From Pseudomonadota bacterium (GTDB taxonomy: Bacteria; Pseudomonadota; Gammaproteobacteria; Xanthomonadales; Xanthomonadaceae): a stretch of 16,778 nt of DNA. The notes below the pieces were generated by a model. The model did not search any database. It was not told the DNA's origin and was given only the letters and a program-made list of their open reading frames with translations. How positions within the stretch are numbered: the stretch's first letter is position 1; every line of letters starts with the position of its first letter. Made by a program: the position numbers and the translations under genes. This document shows, piece by piece, positions 9,405 through 16,778 of the stretch. The stretch covers positions 1 to 16,778 of the forward strand of contig JAEXBT010000242.1 of assembly GCA_023393895.1 (NCBI GenBank), read 5' to 3'.

Positions 9405-10061
9405 ATGGGTATGCATAGCGCAAGGCTACGCCTGATCGGCCCCGGCCCGGACCGGGCCCCGGATGTTTTCCCCACCCCGTCGCCTCCACCCAGGTCATCG
9501 CTGCGCTTCCTGGCGCTGGATGCGCATGGCCGCGCGCTCGACTGGATCCGCTGGCAGGATGCCGCCTGCCTGTACGCCCGGGATGCGGTGGCATGGACGC
9601 TGGGCGAATCCTGCCTGACCGTGCACGGCGGCATTTCGCGACTGACCGGCGAGCGCAGCTTTCTCAGCCTGCATCCGATCATCGCCGCGCGTGGCCATGC
9701 CCGCGGCCGTGCCATCGACCCCACCCCGGCGCTGACCAATGCCTCGCTGTTCGCCCGCGACGCACACCTGTGCCTTTATTGCGGCGAGCGCCCGCCGCGC
9801 CAGCACCTGACCCGCGACCACGTGAAGCCGGTTTCGAAGGGCGGTGCCGATGCCTGGGAGAACGTGGTCACCGCCTGCTTCCACTGCAACTCACGCAAGG
9901 CCAATCGCACGCCGCAGCAGGCCGGGATGCCGCTGCTGGCGGTGCCCTACCGGCCGAGCTGGATCGAGCACCTGATCCTTTCGAACCGCAACATCCTGGC
10001 CGACCAGATGCAGTTCCTGCAGGCGCAGATGCCGAAGAAGCCACGCCGCCAGTTCATCTGA
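9405..10061 (+). CDS. HNH endonuclease family protein
   Basis: This 218-residue protein carries an HNH_5-like zinc-supported nuclease fold in its second half. The zinc pair C123-L-Y-C126 and C158-F-H-C161 flanks the motif TRDHVKPVSKGG with D138 and H139, and an Asn (162) follows the second pair, giving the H-N-H set. The N-terminal half (FLALDAHGRALDWIRW, RDAVAW, VHGGISRLTGERSF) and the C-terminal LADQMQFLQ are shared by a conserved proteobacterial family whose targets are not known. Nothing nearby suggests a phage, restriction or toxin cassette, so a core cellular role is likelier than defence. An ATG two codons downstream (9411) is an alternative start. Confidence 0.88.
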   Translation: MGMHSARLRLIGPGPDRAPDVFPTPSPPPRSSLRFLALDAHGRALDWIRWQDAACLYARDAVAWTLGESCLTVHGGISRLTGERSFLSLHPIIAARGHARGRAIDPTPALTNASLFARDAHLCLYCGERPPRQHLTRDHVKPVSKGGADAWENVVTACFHCNSRKANRTPQQAGMPLLAVPYRPSWIEHLILSNRNILADQMQFLQAQMPKKPRRQFI

Positions 10062-10122
10062 CCTCATCGACACAGCCCCGCCACGCGCCGTCGCGGCTTC
10101 CGTTTCGGCAGGCCGGGCCTCG

Positions 10123-10130
10123 GCTACACT
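10123..10130 (+). promoter_or_regulatory. Putative promoter, -10 TACACT
   Basis: GCTACACT contains a TACACT -10-like hexamer (10125-10130) 27 bases ahead of the ATG at 10158. The same eight bases stand upstream of coaD at a similar distance. No good -35 is visible. Confidence 0.4.
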
Positions 10131-10157
10131 CATGCCTCTGATACAGGGGATTCACGC

Positions 10158-11204
10158 ATGGCCACCACGCTCGGCTTCACCGGAATGGATCGCAACACCC
10201 AGAATGATCTGGGCCAGGCCTTCGCCCAGGCAGTCGAGAGGATGGGCCTGGATCTGCGTCTGGTGGACTCCGGCGAGGCCGACATCGTGGTGGTCGACAT
10301 GGACAGCCTGTACGGCCCGATGAGCTGGATGCAGCTGCACAACGCCGGCCGCAAGGTCATCGGCTACACCTCGGCGGCGCGCACGCAGACCGATTACCGG
10401 CTCGGCCGGCCGCACGATGCGGCATCGATCTCCACGCTGCTCGAAGGCCTCGAGCTCGGCCGCGCCGCCCCGGTCACGCCGCCGGCACAAGCGGACACGC
10501 ACGCCCCCGAAGACCATGCGGCGGTCCCGCACGGCATGACGCCCGCACCGGTACCCATGGACGTCCTGCCGGAGGAAGCCCCCGTCGCCGCCGACGAAGA
10601 GCGCGACCCCGCACCCGAACCGGTAGCCGAACCCGTGCGCGACCCGGTGCTGGCCGACTGGCTGCAACCGGGCCGGCTGGCCACCCGTGGCGTGTACCAG
10701 CGCGGTGACGGGCCCGCGCTCTATCTCGATGGCACCCGCGGCCAGTACCACGGCCCCGCGACACTCAAGTCCCTCGATGCCTATTTCGACGGCAGTCCAC
10801 TTTCGGAGGCCGATTTCAACGAACGCGATGAGGCCGCCTGGGCGACGGAAGCCGCCGCCGCCGGCCCGGCCCAGCCGATCGCGCGTCTGGCCTGGTATGC
10901 CGCACTGCTCGAGGGCAAGGGCAGCCTGCAGCCGCAGCTTGACCCGGAAGGCCGCTTCCGCATGACCAAGTGGCTGCAGACCGAGCGCGAGTTCCCGAAG
11001 CACTTCCGCATCGCCACCGCGATGATGAAGGGGCCGGCCACCGTCGCCGAGATCGCCGCTGCCGCCAATGTCGGCGAGGGAGAGGTGGCGGACTTCGTCA
11101 ATGCAGGGCTGGCGACTTCGATCGTCGAACAGGTGCTCCCGGAGCCACTGCCCGCCGCCGAGCCGGCCAAGGGCGGCCTGTTCGGGCGCATGCGCGGCCG
11201 CTGA
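10158..11204 (+). CDS. Receiver-like protein of unknown function
   Basis: This 348-residue protein is one I do not recognise. Residues 1-98 have the layout of a response-regulator receiver: a first strand TLGFTGMD, helix, then [11 protein letters not shown] with D47/D49 where the phospho-Asp would be, then VIGYTS with T71/S72 where the conserved Thr/Ser would be, then LGRP (82-85) where Lys-Pro would be. The paired acidic residues after strand 1 are absent, so it may be a pseudo-receiver. Residues 101-163 are a Pro/Ala/Glu-rich linker. Residues 168-348 hold [14 protein letters not shown], a basic-aromatic region ([17 protein letters not shown]), and [15 protein letters not shown] with [15 protein letters not shown] at about 288-318, which looks like a winged-helix unit. 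A ribosome site AGGGG lies seven bases before the ATG. Confidence 0.8.
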   Translation: MATTLGFTGMDRNTQNDLGQAFAQAVERMGLDLRLVDSGEADIVVVDMDSLYGPMSWMQLHNAGRKVIGYTSAARTQTDYRLGRPHDAASISTLLEGLELGRAAPVTPPAQADTHAPEDHAAVPHGMTPAPVPMDVLPEEAPVAADEERDPAPEPVAEPVRDPVLADWLQPGRLATRGVYQRGDGPALYLDGTRGQYHGPATLKSLDAYFDGSPLSEADFNERDEAAWATEAAAAGPAQPIARLAWYAALLEGKGSLQPQLDPEGRFRMTKWLQTEREFPKHFRIATAMMKGPATVAEIAAAANVGEGEVADFVNAGLATSIVEQVLPEPLPAAEPAKGGLFGRMRGR

Positions 11205-11241
11205 CGGCCTTCACCCCCGCCACACGCATCCGGATCGTCGC

Positions 11242-11259
11242 GGCCGTAAAATAACGGCC
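11242..11259 (+). promoter_or_regulatory. Inverted repeat and -10-like hexamer at the dxs start
   Basis: GGCCGT (11242-11247) and ACGGCC (11254-11259) are perfect reverse complements around six bases. They embrace a -10-like TAAAAT (11247-11252; 5 of 6) that ends seven bases before the dxs ATG. This spacing predicts transcription starting at or next to the ATG, and no Shine-Dalgarno is present. No clear -35 is seen. Confidence 0.45.
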
Positions 11260-13167
11260 ATGATCGATTCCACGCGTTACCCGCGCCTGTCGCGCATCGA
11301 CTCCCCGGCCGAATTGCGCCGCTTCGACGAGGCCGAGCTGCCGGACATCGCCGACGAGTTGCGCGCCTACCTGATCGAATCGGCGGGCAAATCCGGCGGC
11401 CATTTCGGCGCGAATCTGGGCGTGGTCGAACTCACCACCGCCCTGCACTATCTCTACGACACCCCCGAGGACCGCATCGTCTGGGACGTCGGCCACCAAG
11501 CCTACCCGCACAAGATCCTCACCGGTCGTCGCGACCGCATCCACACGGTCAAGCAGAAGGACGGCGTGGCGCCGTTTCCCAAGCGCGAGGAAAGCGAGTA
11601 CGACACCTTCGGCGTGGGTCATTCGTCGACCTCGATCTCCGCGGCACTCGGCATGGCCATCGCGGCGAAGCACGCGGGCAGCGACCGCAAGGTGGTGGCG
11701 GTGATCGGCGATGGCGCGATGACCGCAGGCATGGCCTACGAGGCGCTCAACCACGCCGGCGGCATGGACGAGGAACCGGACATCCTGGTCATCCTCAACG
11801 ACAACCGGATGTCGATCAGCGAAGCGGTCGGCGGCCTGACCCGCATGCTCGGGCGAATGACCGGCAGCCGCACGCTCAACGCGATCCGCGAGGGCGGCAA
11901 GAAGCTGCTCGGCGACAAGGACGCGGCGCCGGCCAAGTTCGTCAAGCGCTGGGAAGAACACTGGAAGGGCATGTTCGTGCCCTCCACCCTGTTCGAGGAA
12001 ATGGGCTTCCATTACACCGGGCCGATCGATGGCCACGACATGGAAGCGCTGGTCGCCACGCTGAAGACGCTGAAGGGCCTGAAGGGGCCGCAGCTGCTGC
12101 ACGTCATCACCACCAAGGGCAAGGGCTACGAGCGCGCCGAGGCCGACCAGATCGGCTACCACGCGGTATCGCCGTTCGACCCCGAACTCGGCATGGTGTC
12201 GAAGCCCGGCGCGGTGAAGAAGCCAACCTACACCGATGTGTTCAGCGACTGGCTGTGCGACATGGCCGCGCAGGATGAGCGGTTGCTCGCGATCACCCCG
12301 GCGATGCGCGAAGGCTCCGGCCTGGTCCGCTTCTCCAAGGCGTATCCGGAGCGCTATTTCGACGTCGCGATCGCCGAGCAGCACGCGGTCACGCTGGCGG
12401 CGGGCATGGCCTGCGAAGGTGCCAAGCCGGTCGTCGCGATCTATTCCACCTTCCTGCAGCGCGGCTACGACCAGCTGGTCCACGATGTGGCGATCCAGAA
12501 GCTCGACGTGCTGTTCGCGATCGACCGTGGCGGCGTGGTTGGCCCCGATGGCGCCACCCATGCCGGCAACCTCGACCTCAGCTTCCTGCGCTGCGTGCCG
12601 AACATGGTGGTGATGGCGCCTTCCGACGAAGCCGAATGCCGCGCCATGCTCAGCACCGGCTTCCTGCACGAAGGTCCCGCGGCGGTGCGTTATCCGCGTG
12701 GTGCGGGGACCGGTGTGGCGGCCGGCGAATCGCTGCAGCCGATCGCGCTCGGCAAGGCGGAAGTGAAGTGCGAGGGCAGCCGCATCGCGCTGCTGGCGTT
12801 CGGCGCCACGGTGCCGGCCGCGCTCGAGGCAGGCGCCGGCCTCGGACACACCGTGGTCAACATGCGCTTCGTCAAGCCACTCGACCGCGAACTCATCCTG
12901 CAGCTGGCAAGGACCCACGAGGGCTTCGTCACCGTGGAAGATAACGTGGTGGCGGGCGGCGCGGGCTCGGGCGTGGCCGAACTGCTCGCCGAAGCCGGCA
13001 TCGTCATGCCGATCCTGCACCTCGGCCTGCCCGACAGCTTCCAGCATCACGCCAGCCGCGAGGATCTGCTTGCCGAAGCGGGCCTAGACGCGGCCGGGAT
13101 ACAGGCCGCGGTGTTGCGGCGATTCCCGGCCCAGGACGGACGCATGGCCGTCGCAGGCCAAGCCTGA
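11260..13167 (+). CDS. dxs: 1-deoxy-D-xylulose-5-phosphate synthase
   Basis: Dxs joins pyruvate and glyceraldehyde 3-phosphate into 1-deoxy-D-xylulose 5-phosphate, the first step of the MEP isoprenoid pathway, also feeding thiamine and pyridoxal synthesis. The 635-residue enzyme shows the thiamine-diphosphate loop [12 protein letters not shown] with catalytic His48, and [13 protein letters not shown] with G150-D-G152 and the closing LNDN about 28 residues on, the classic GDG(x~28)N motif. IAEQHAVT with catalytic Glu373 and [15 protein letters not shown] complete the set. The length is close to the 620 of Escherichia coli. The start at 11260 gives the family N-terminus; the frame stays open upstream over the neighbouring gene by chance. 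Expression likely follows the -10-like site abutting the ATG. Confidence 0.97.
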   Translation: MIDSTRYPRLSRIDSPAELRRFDEAELPDIADELRAYLIESAGKSGGHFGANLGVVELTTALHYLYDTPEDRIVWDVGHQAYPHKILTGRRDRIHTVKQKDGVAPFPKREESEYDTFGVGHSSTSISAALGMAIAAKHAGSDRKVVAVIGDGAMTAGMAYEALNHAGGMDEEPDILVILNDNRMSISEAVGGLTRMLGRMTGSRTLNAIREGGKKLLGDKDAAPAKFVKRWEEHWKGMFVPSTLFEEMGFHYTGPIDGHDMEALVATLKTLKGLKGPQLLHVITTKGKGYERAEADQIGYHAVSPFDPELGMVSKPGAVKKPTYTDVFSDWLCDMAAQDERLLAITPAMREGSGLVRFSKAYPERYFDVAIAEQHAVTLAAGMACEGAKPVVAIYSTFLQRGYDQLVHDVAIQKLDVLFAIDRGGVVGPDGATHAGNLDLSFLRCVPNMVVMAPSDEAECRAMLSTGFLHEGPAAVRYPRGAGTGVAAGESLQPIALGKAEVKCEGSRIALLAFGATVPAALEAGAGLGHTVVNMRFVKPLDRELILQLARTHEGFVTVEDNVVAGGAGSGVAELLAEAGIVMPILHLGLPDSFQHHASREDLLAEAGLDAAGIQAAVLRRFPAQDGRMAVAGQA

Positions 13168-13173
13168 GCGAAC

Positions 13174-13206
13174 CCGAAAAGAGAACGCCCGGCGCAAGGC
13201 CGGGCG
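13174..13206 (-). terminator. Intrinsic terminator of the pheS-tRNA-Pro transcript
   Basis: The arms CGCCCGGC (13186-13193) and GCCGGGCG (13199-13206) are perfect 8-base complements around a five-base loop. On the minus strand the stem is followed by TTCTCTTTTC, a U-rich tail. On the plus strand the tail is poor, so it stops dxs less well, though a bidirectional role is possible. Confidence 0.75.
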
Positions 13207-13214
13207 TATCGGAT

Positions 13215-13291
13215 TGGTCGGGGTAGCCGGATTCGAACCGACGACCACTTGTCCCCCAGACAAGTGCGCTACCAGGCTGCGCTATACCCCG
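13215..13291 (-). tRNA. tRNA-Pro (GGG)
   Basis: The 77-base gene folds as a cloverleaf: acceptor CGGGGTA/TACCCCG, D stem GCGC/GCGC, anticodon stem CTTGT/ACAAG around the loop CTGGGGG with anticodon GGG, T arm GTCGG-TTCGAAT-CCGGC with one G-U pair, and an encoded CCA (13215-13217 on the other strand). It lies 32 bases after the MerR-like gene and is probably the last unit of that transcript. The same neighbour is known in Pseudomonas. Confidence 0.98.
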
Positions 13292-13323
13292 AGAGGCGGC
13301 GATTATAGACGATGCGGCAGCGT

Positions 13324-13680
13324 TCAGCGACGCAGCAGCTGCAGGACTTCCTCGAGTTCCTGCCGGACCTGGCGGATGATCTGCACCGACATCGCTGACT
13401 CCTGCTTGCCGCTCTCGCCCTCCAGACGCAGGCGCGCGCCGCCGATGGTGTAGCCCTGTTCGTAGAGCAGGCCACGGATCTGGCGCACCATCAGCACGTC
13501 GTGGCGCTGGTAGTAGCGACGGTTGCCGCGGCGCTTGACCGGCGCAAGGCTCGGGAACTCGGTCTCCCAGTAGCGCAACACGTGCGGCTTTACGTCACAC
13601 AGCTCGCTGACCTCACCGATGGTGAAGTAGCGCTTGGCCGGGATCGGCGGCAGTTCCTTGTTGCTACCTGAGTCCAGCAT
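13324..13680 (-). CDS. Small MerR-family regulator
   Basis: This 118-residue protein has a MerR-type winged helix-turn-helix at about residues 18-85: [21 protein letters not shown], then [17 protein letters not shown], then [20 protein letters not shown]. The helical remainder, about residues 90-118, is long enough for the dimer coiled coil but not for a ligand-binding domain, and metal-binding Cys pairs are absent. The family member next to ihfA is widely conserved and its targets are poorly known. The first 17 bases of the gene lie inside the end of ihfA, indicating translational coupling. It probably binds DNA as a dimer as other MerR proteins do. Confidence 0.92.
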   Translation of the reverse strand: MLDSGSNKELPPIPAKRYFTIGEVSELCDVKPHVLRYWETEFPSLAPVKRRGNRRYYQRHDVLMVRQIRGLLYEQGYTIGGARLRLEGESGKQESAMSVQIIRQVRQELEEVLQLLRR

Positions 13681-13960
13681 AGGCCTCGACTCGCTCCTTG
13701 AGTTTCTGCCCGGGGCGGAACGTCACGACCGTGCGTGCACTGATCGGGATCTCCTCGCCGGTCTTGGGGTTGCGGCCGGGGCGCTCGTTCTTGCGGCGCA
13801 GGTCGAAGTTGCCGAACCCCGAGAGCTTGACCTGACGGCCCTGCTCCAGCCCTTCGCGCAGGACATCGAAGAACGCGTCGACGAATTCCTTCGCCTCGCG
13901 CTTGTTCAGTCCGACTTCGTCGAAGAGACGTTCGGCCATCTCGGCCTTGGTCAACGCCAT
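13664..13960 (-). CDS. ihfA: Integration host factor subunit alpha
   Basis: IhfA pairs with IhfB to bend DNA sharply at specific sites in transcription, replication and recombination. The 98-residue protein is of standard length, starting [20 protein letters not shown]. The flexible beta arm carries [11 protein letters not shown], with Pro65 being the residue that intercalates between base pairs, and the body GFGNFDLR is conserved. The start at 13958-13960 has AGGGG about eight bases upstream, within the end of pheT, and lies only five bases from the pheT stop. It overlaps the MerR-like gene by 17 bases. The pheST-ihfA order is typical of gammaproteobacteria. Confidence 0.97.
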   Translation of the reverse strand: MALTKAEMAERLFDEVGLNKREAKEFVDAFFDVLREGLEQGRQVKLSGFGNFDLRRKNERPGRNPKTGEEIPISARTVVTFRPGQKLKERVEAYAGLR

Positions 13961-13965
13961 GCCAC

Positions 13966-16341
13966 TTATCCCCTGATCCTCGCGCCGTGTTCGCGCTGCA
14001 GTTCGGACACCGTCCGGGCCACCACCGCGTCCACGTCGCTTTCGGTCAGCGTGCGGGATTCTTCCTGCAAAATCAAGCCCATAGTGAGGCTTTTGAAACC
14101 CGTCTCGACCCCCTTGCCGACATAGCGGTCGAACAACCGCACGCCGCGCAGCAAGGGTCCGGCCGACGCACGCACGGTCGCGGCCAGCGTGGCCCACTCC
14201 ACGGCCTCCGGCACGAGCAGCGAAAGGTCGCGGCGCACCGAGGGAAATTTCGAGGTCGCCTCGGCCACGACCGGCGCACGCCGGGCCAGTGCCTCGAGGT
14301 CCAGCTCGAAGCCGAACACCGGCACGTCGATCTCCAGCGCGCGACGCAGGGCCGGATGCAGCTCGCCGATCCAGCCGATGCGTTCGCCATCGCGATGGAC
14401 ATCGGCGGAGCGCCCCGGATGGCCGAAAGGCGCGGCTGAGCGGCGGAACTCGAGCGTCGCATTGGCCAGCGCCGCCAGCGATTCGAGATCGCCCCTGAGG
14501 TCGTGGAAATCGACCGGGCGGTCATCGATGCCCCACTGCTCGGCACGCGCGCTGCCGCAGGCGATCGCCGCCAGACGCGGCAGCTCCGCGGGCGCGTCGC
14601 CCTGGGTGGCCGGGGCGGCAAACGCGCGCCCAAGTTCGAACAGCCGCACCCTTGGCTGCTGGCGGGCCACGTTGCGGGCCAGCGCGGCGGCAAGCCCGGG
14701 CAGCAGCATTGGCCGCATCACGCCCAGTTCGGCGCTGAGCGGGTTGGCCAGCGCCACGCCACCGGGCAACTGCCAGGCCTCGACCATCGCGGCATCGATG
14801 AACGCGTAGTTGAGCGCCTCCTGCCAGTCCCGCGCGGCCAGGTGGCGACGCAGCGTCGCATCGGCGACGCGGTCAGCCGAAGGCGCGGACACCCGCGCGG
14901 CCCCGGACGGCAGCCTCACCGGGATACGGTCGTAGCCGTGGATGCGCGCGATTTCCTCGATCAGGTCTTCCTCGATGGCAAGGTCGAAGCGGCGCGCCGG
15001 CGGCGTCACCGTCCAGCCTTCCGCGTCGGCGGCGACTGCCAGGCCGAGCGCGCCAAGGATGCGGACGATCTCCGCATCGGCCACCTCGATCCCCAGCACC
15101 CGCCCGATGCGCGCGCGACGCAGCCGGATCGGGGCCGGCCTCGGCAGCTCGTCAGGGTTCACCGCCCCCACCACAGGGCCCGGCGCGCCGCCGGCGATCT
15201 CGAGGATCAGCGCCGTCGCGCGTTCGATGGCGATGCGCGGCAGCTCCGGATCGACGCCGCGCTCGAAGCGGTGGGCGGCATCGGTGTGCAGCCCGAGCCG
15301 GCGCGAACGGCCGATGATCGCGGCCGGCGCGAAATGCGCGGCCTCGAGAAAGACGTTGCGCGTGGCTTCGGTGACGCGGGTGGCGAGGCCGCCCATCACC
15401 CCGGCCAGCGCCACCGGGCGGTCGGCGTCGGTGACCAGCAGGAACTCAGGGTCGAGCGCGGCCTCCCGGCCATCCAGCAGGGTGAGCGACTCGCCCGCGC
15501 GCGCGCGCCGCACGCCGATCGGCCCCTGCAGCGTGTCCAGGTCGAATGCGTGCATCGGCTGGCCAAGTTCCAGCATCACGTACTGGGTGACGTCGACCAG
15601 GAAACTCAGCGGCCGGATGCCGCTGCGAGCCAGCCGTTGCGCCATCCACAACGGCGTCCTGGCGGCGCCATCCACGCCCTCGATCACCCGGCCGAGGTAG
15701 CGCGGCGCGTCGGCACCGGCATCCAACCCGACGAGCAGCGTGCGCTCGACGGTCGCTGGAACCTCGGGCACGTCCATCGCCACCACTTTGCTGCCGGTCG
15801 CGGCGGCCACGTCGTAGGCGATGCCGCGGATGCCGAAGCAATCGGCGCGGTTGGGCGTGAGCTTGAGTTCGATGCTGGCATCGGGCAGGCCGAGGTAGTC
15901 GGCCAGCAGCGCACCCACCGGCGCGTCATCCGACAGTTCCAGCAGGCCGGAAGCATCGGCGTCGATGCCCAGCTCCTTCGCCGAACACAGCATGCCGTTG
16001 GACTCGACGCCGCGCAGCTTCGCCGCCTTGATGGTGATCGCGCCGACCTTCGCGCCCACCATCGCCAGCGGCGCCTTCAGGCCGGCGCGGGCATTCGGCG
16101 CGCCGCAGACGATCTGCAGGGTGCCGTGCGCGCCGGCATCGACCTCGCAGACCTGCAGGCGATCGGCTTCAGGGTGCTTCGCGCAACTCACGATCTGCGC
16201 CACCACCACTTGGTCCAGCGATTCGCCGAGTGGCGTGAGCTCTTCGACCTCCAACCCGATCGCGGTCAGCGCGGCGGCCAGCTGGTCGCGGTCGGCATCG
16301 GTGCGGATGTGTTCGCGCAGCCAGTTTTCAGGGAATTTCAT
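13966..16341 (-). CDS. pheT: Phenylalanyl-tRNA synthetase beta subunit
   Basis: PheT is the large subunit of the (alpha-beta)2 enzyme that charges tRNA-Phe, and carries tRNA binding and editing. The 791-residue protein is close to the 795 of Escherichia coli. Its domains in order are: N-terminal [12 protein letters not shown]; an OB-fold tRNA-binding domain (about 39-148) with [14 protein letters not shown] and [12 protein letters not shown]; the B3/B4 editing domain (about 210-385) with [18 protein letters not shown]; the B5 domain (about 400-475) ending in [13 protein letters not shown]; the core; and a C-terminal ferredoxin-fold anticodon-binding domain with [14 protein letters not shown] and FDRYVGKGV. 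An ATG seven codons upstream (16360-16362) is possible, but the family starts at MKF. It lies 77 bases after pheS. Transcripts continue into ihfA. Confidence 0.97.
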   Translation of the reverse strand: MKFPENWLREHIRTDADRDQLAAALTAIGLEVEELTPLGESLDQVVVAQIVSCAKHPEADRLQVCEVDAGAHGTLQIVCGAPNARAGLKAPLAMVGAKVGAITIKAAKLRGVESNGMLCSAKELGIDADASGLLELSDDAPVGALLADYLGLPDASIELKLTPNRADCFGIRGIAYDVAAATGSKVVAMDVPEVPATVERTLLVGLDAGADAPRYLGRVIEGVDGAARTPLWMAQRLARSGIRPLSFLVDVTQYVMLELGQPMHAFDLDTLQGPIGVRRARAGESLTLLDGREAALDPEFLLVTDADRPVALAGVMGGLATRVTEATRNVFLEAAHFAPAAIIGRSRRLGLHTDAAHRFERGVDPELPRIAIERATALILEIAGGAPGPVVGAVNPDELPRPAPIRLRRARIGRVLGIEVADAEIVRILGALGLAVAADAEGWTVTPPARRFDLAIEEDLIEEIARIHGYDRIPVRLPSGAARVSAPSADRVADATLRRHLAARDWQEALNYAFIDAAMVEAWQLPGGVALANPLSAELGVMRPMLLPGLAAALARNVARQQPRVRLFELGRAFAAPATQGDAPAELPRLAAIACGSARAEQWGIDDRPVDFHDLRGDLESLAALANATLEFRRSAAPFGHPGRSADVHRDGERIGWIGELHPALRRALEIDVPVFGFELDLEALARRAPVVAEATSKFPSVRRDLSLLVPEAVEWATLAATVRASAGPLLRGVRLFDRYVGKGVETGFKSLTMGLILQEESRTLTESDVDAVVARTVSELQREHGARIRG

Positions 16342-16418
16342 CGTACGGTTTCCGGGTTCCATGCAATGCCACGTCACGTCGGCATCGGTTTCCAGCAAGG
16401 GGGCGGCCAGGCCTCGGC

Positions 16419-16778
<360 letters not shown>

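Noticed and set aside
9405..11204. HNH protein plus receiver-like protein as a defence cassette
   Set aside because: Each has its own promoter-like site and there is a 96-base gap. No sensor, toxin, methylase or phage-linked gene is present, and the flanks are core genes.
11098..13050. 650-residue open frame antisense to dxs
   Set aside because: It lies wholly on the opposite strand of a well-supported gene, its composition is His/Arg/Asp-rich as expected for the mirror of GC-rich codons, and no domain is seen.
13215..13291. tRNA-Pro as an integration site for a mobile element
   Set aside because: Both sides are core genes in their expected order, with no integrase and no repeated 3' tRNA end.
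16342..16418. Regulatory RNA between pheS and pheT
   Set aside because: Only short imperfect repeats such as a five-base pair ATGCC/GGCAT are seen, and nothing resembling a leader peptide or T-box.

Overview
This is a GC-rich stretch of core chromosome. Its gene order and protein families point to a gammaproteobacterium of the Xanthomonadaceae/Lysobacteraceae (Xanthomonas, Lysobacter or Luteimonas relatives). The evidence is the order pheS-pheT-ihfA-merR-like-tRNA-Pro, the pairs rsmD/coaD and mutY/yggX, a YfhL-type ferredoxin near coaD, a DUF6491-like lipoprotein, and frequent GTG/TTG starts with few strong ribosome binding sites. The assignment is inferred from content, not from a database comparison.

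Left part (1-2055, minus strand): rsmD, then a probable promoter and the chain coaD - small lipoprotein - 2[4Fe-4S] ferredoxin - start of an exported protein whose signal peptide looks Tat-like and which runs off the window. coaD/lipoprotein and ferredoxin/exported protein overlap as ATGA. A strong hairpin lies just ahead of the ferredoxin.

Centre left (2110-5877, plus strand): ftsY - AsmA-like membrane-anchored protein - mutY - yggX. Every junction is a 4-base stop/start overlap (GTGA, TTGA, ATGA), so this looks like one translationally coupled operon joining membrane-protein targeting, envelope biology, DNA repair and iron/oxidative-stress protection. A convergent DUF6491-like lipoprotein follows (5895-6329, minus).

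Centre (6441-9336, plus): a stringent-looking promoter and leader hairpin feed a tRNA-Phe(GAA). Then come a LEA2/WHy-like lipoprotein, a DmdC-type acyl-CoA dehydrogenase, and a small exported PDZ-like protein that starts on a TTG overlapping the dehydrogenase stop.

Centre right (9365-13167, plus): an HNH nuclease-like protein with a good sigma-70 promoter and an almost absent leader; a 348-residue protein of unknown function with a receiver-like N-terminus; and dxs, which appears leaderless, with a short inverted repeat around its -10-like hexamer.

Right part (13174-16778, minus): pheS (C-terminal part), pheT, ihfA, a small MerR-type regulator and tRNA-Pro(GGG), ending in an intrinsic terminator that faces the end of dxs.

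No mobile element, CRISPR array, prophage gene or obvious foreign DNA was seen. No gene-free stretch exceeds 300 bases; the longest, 6330-6692, is split by tRNA-Phe. The less understood items are the receiver-like protein, the AsmA-like protein in the ftsY-mutY operon, the lipoprotein between coaD and the ferredoxin, and the small regulatory structures.
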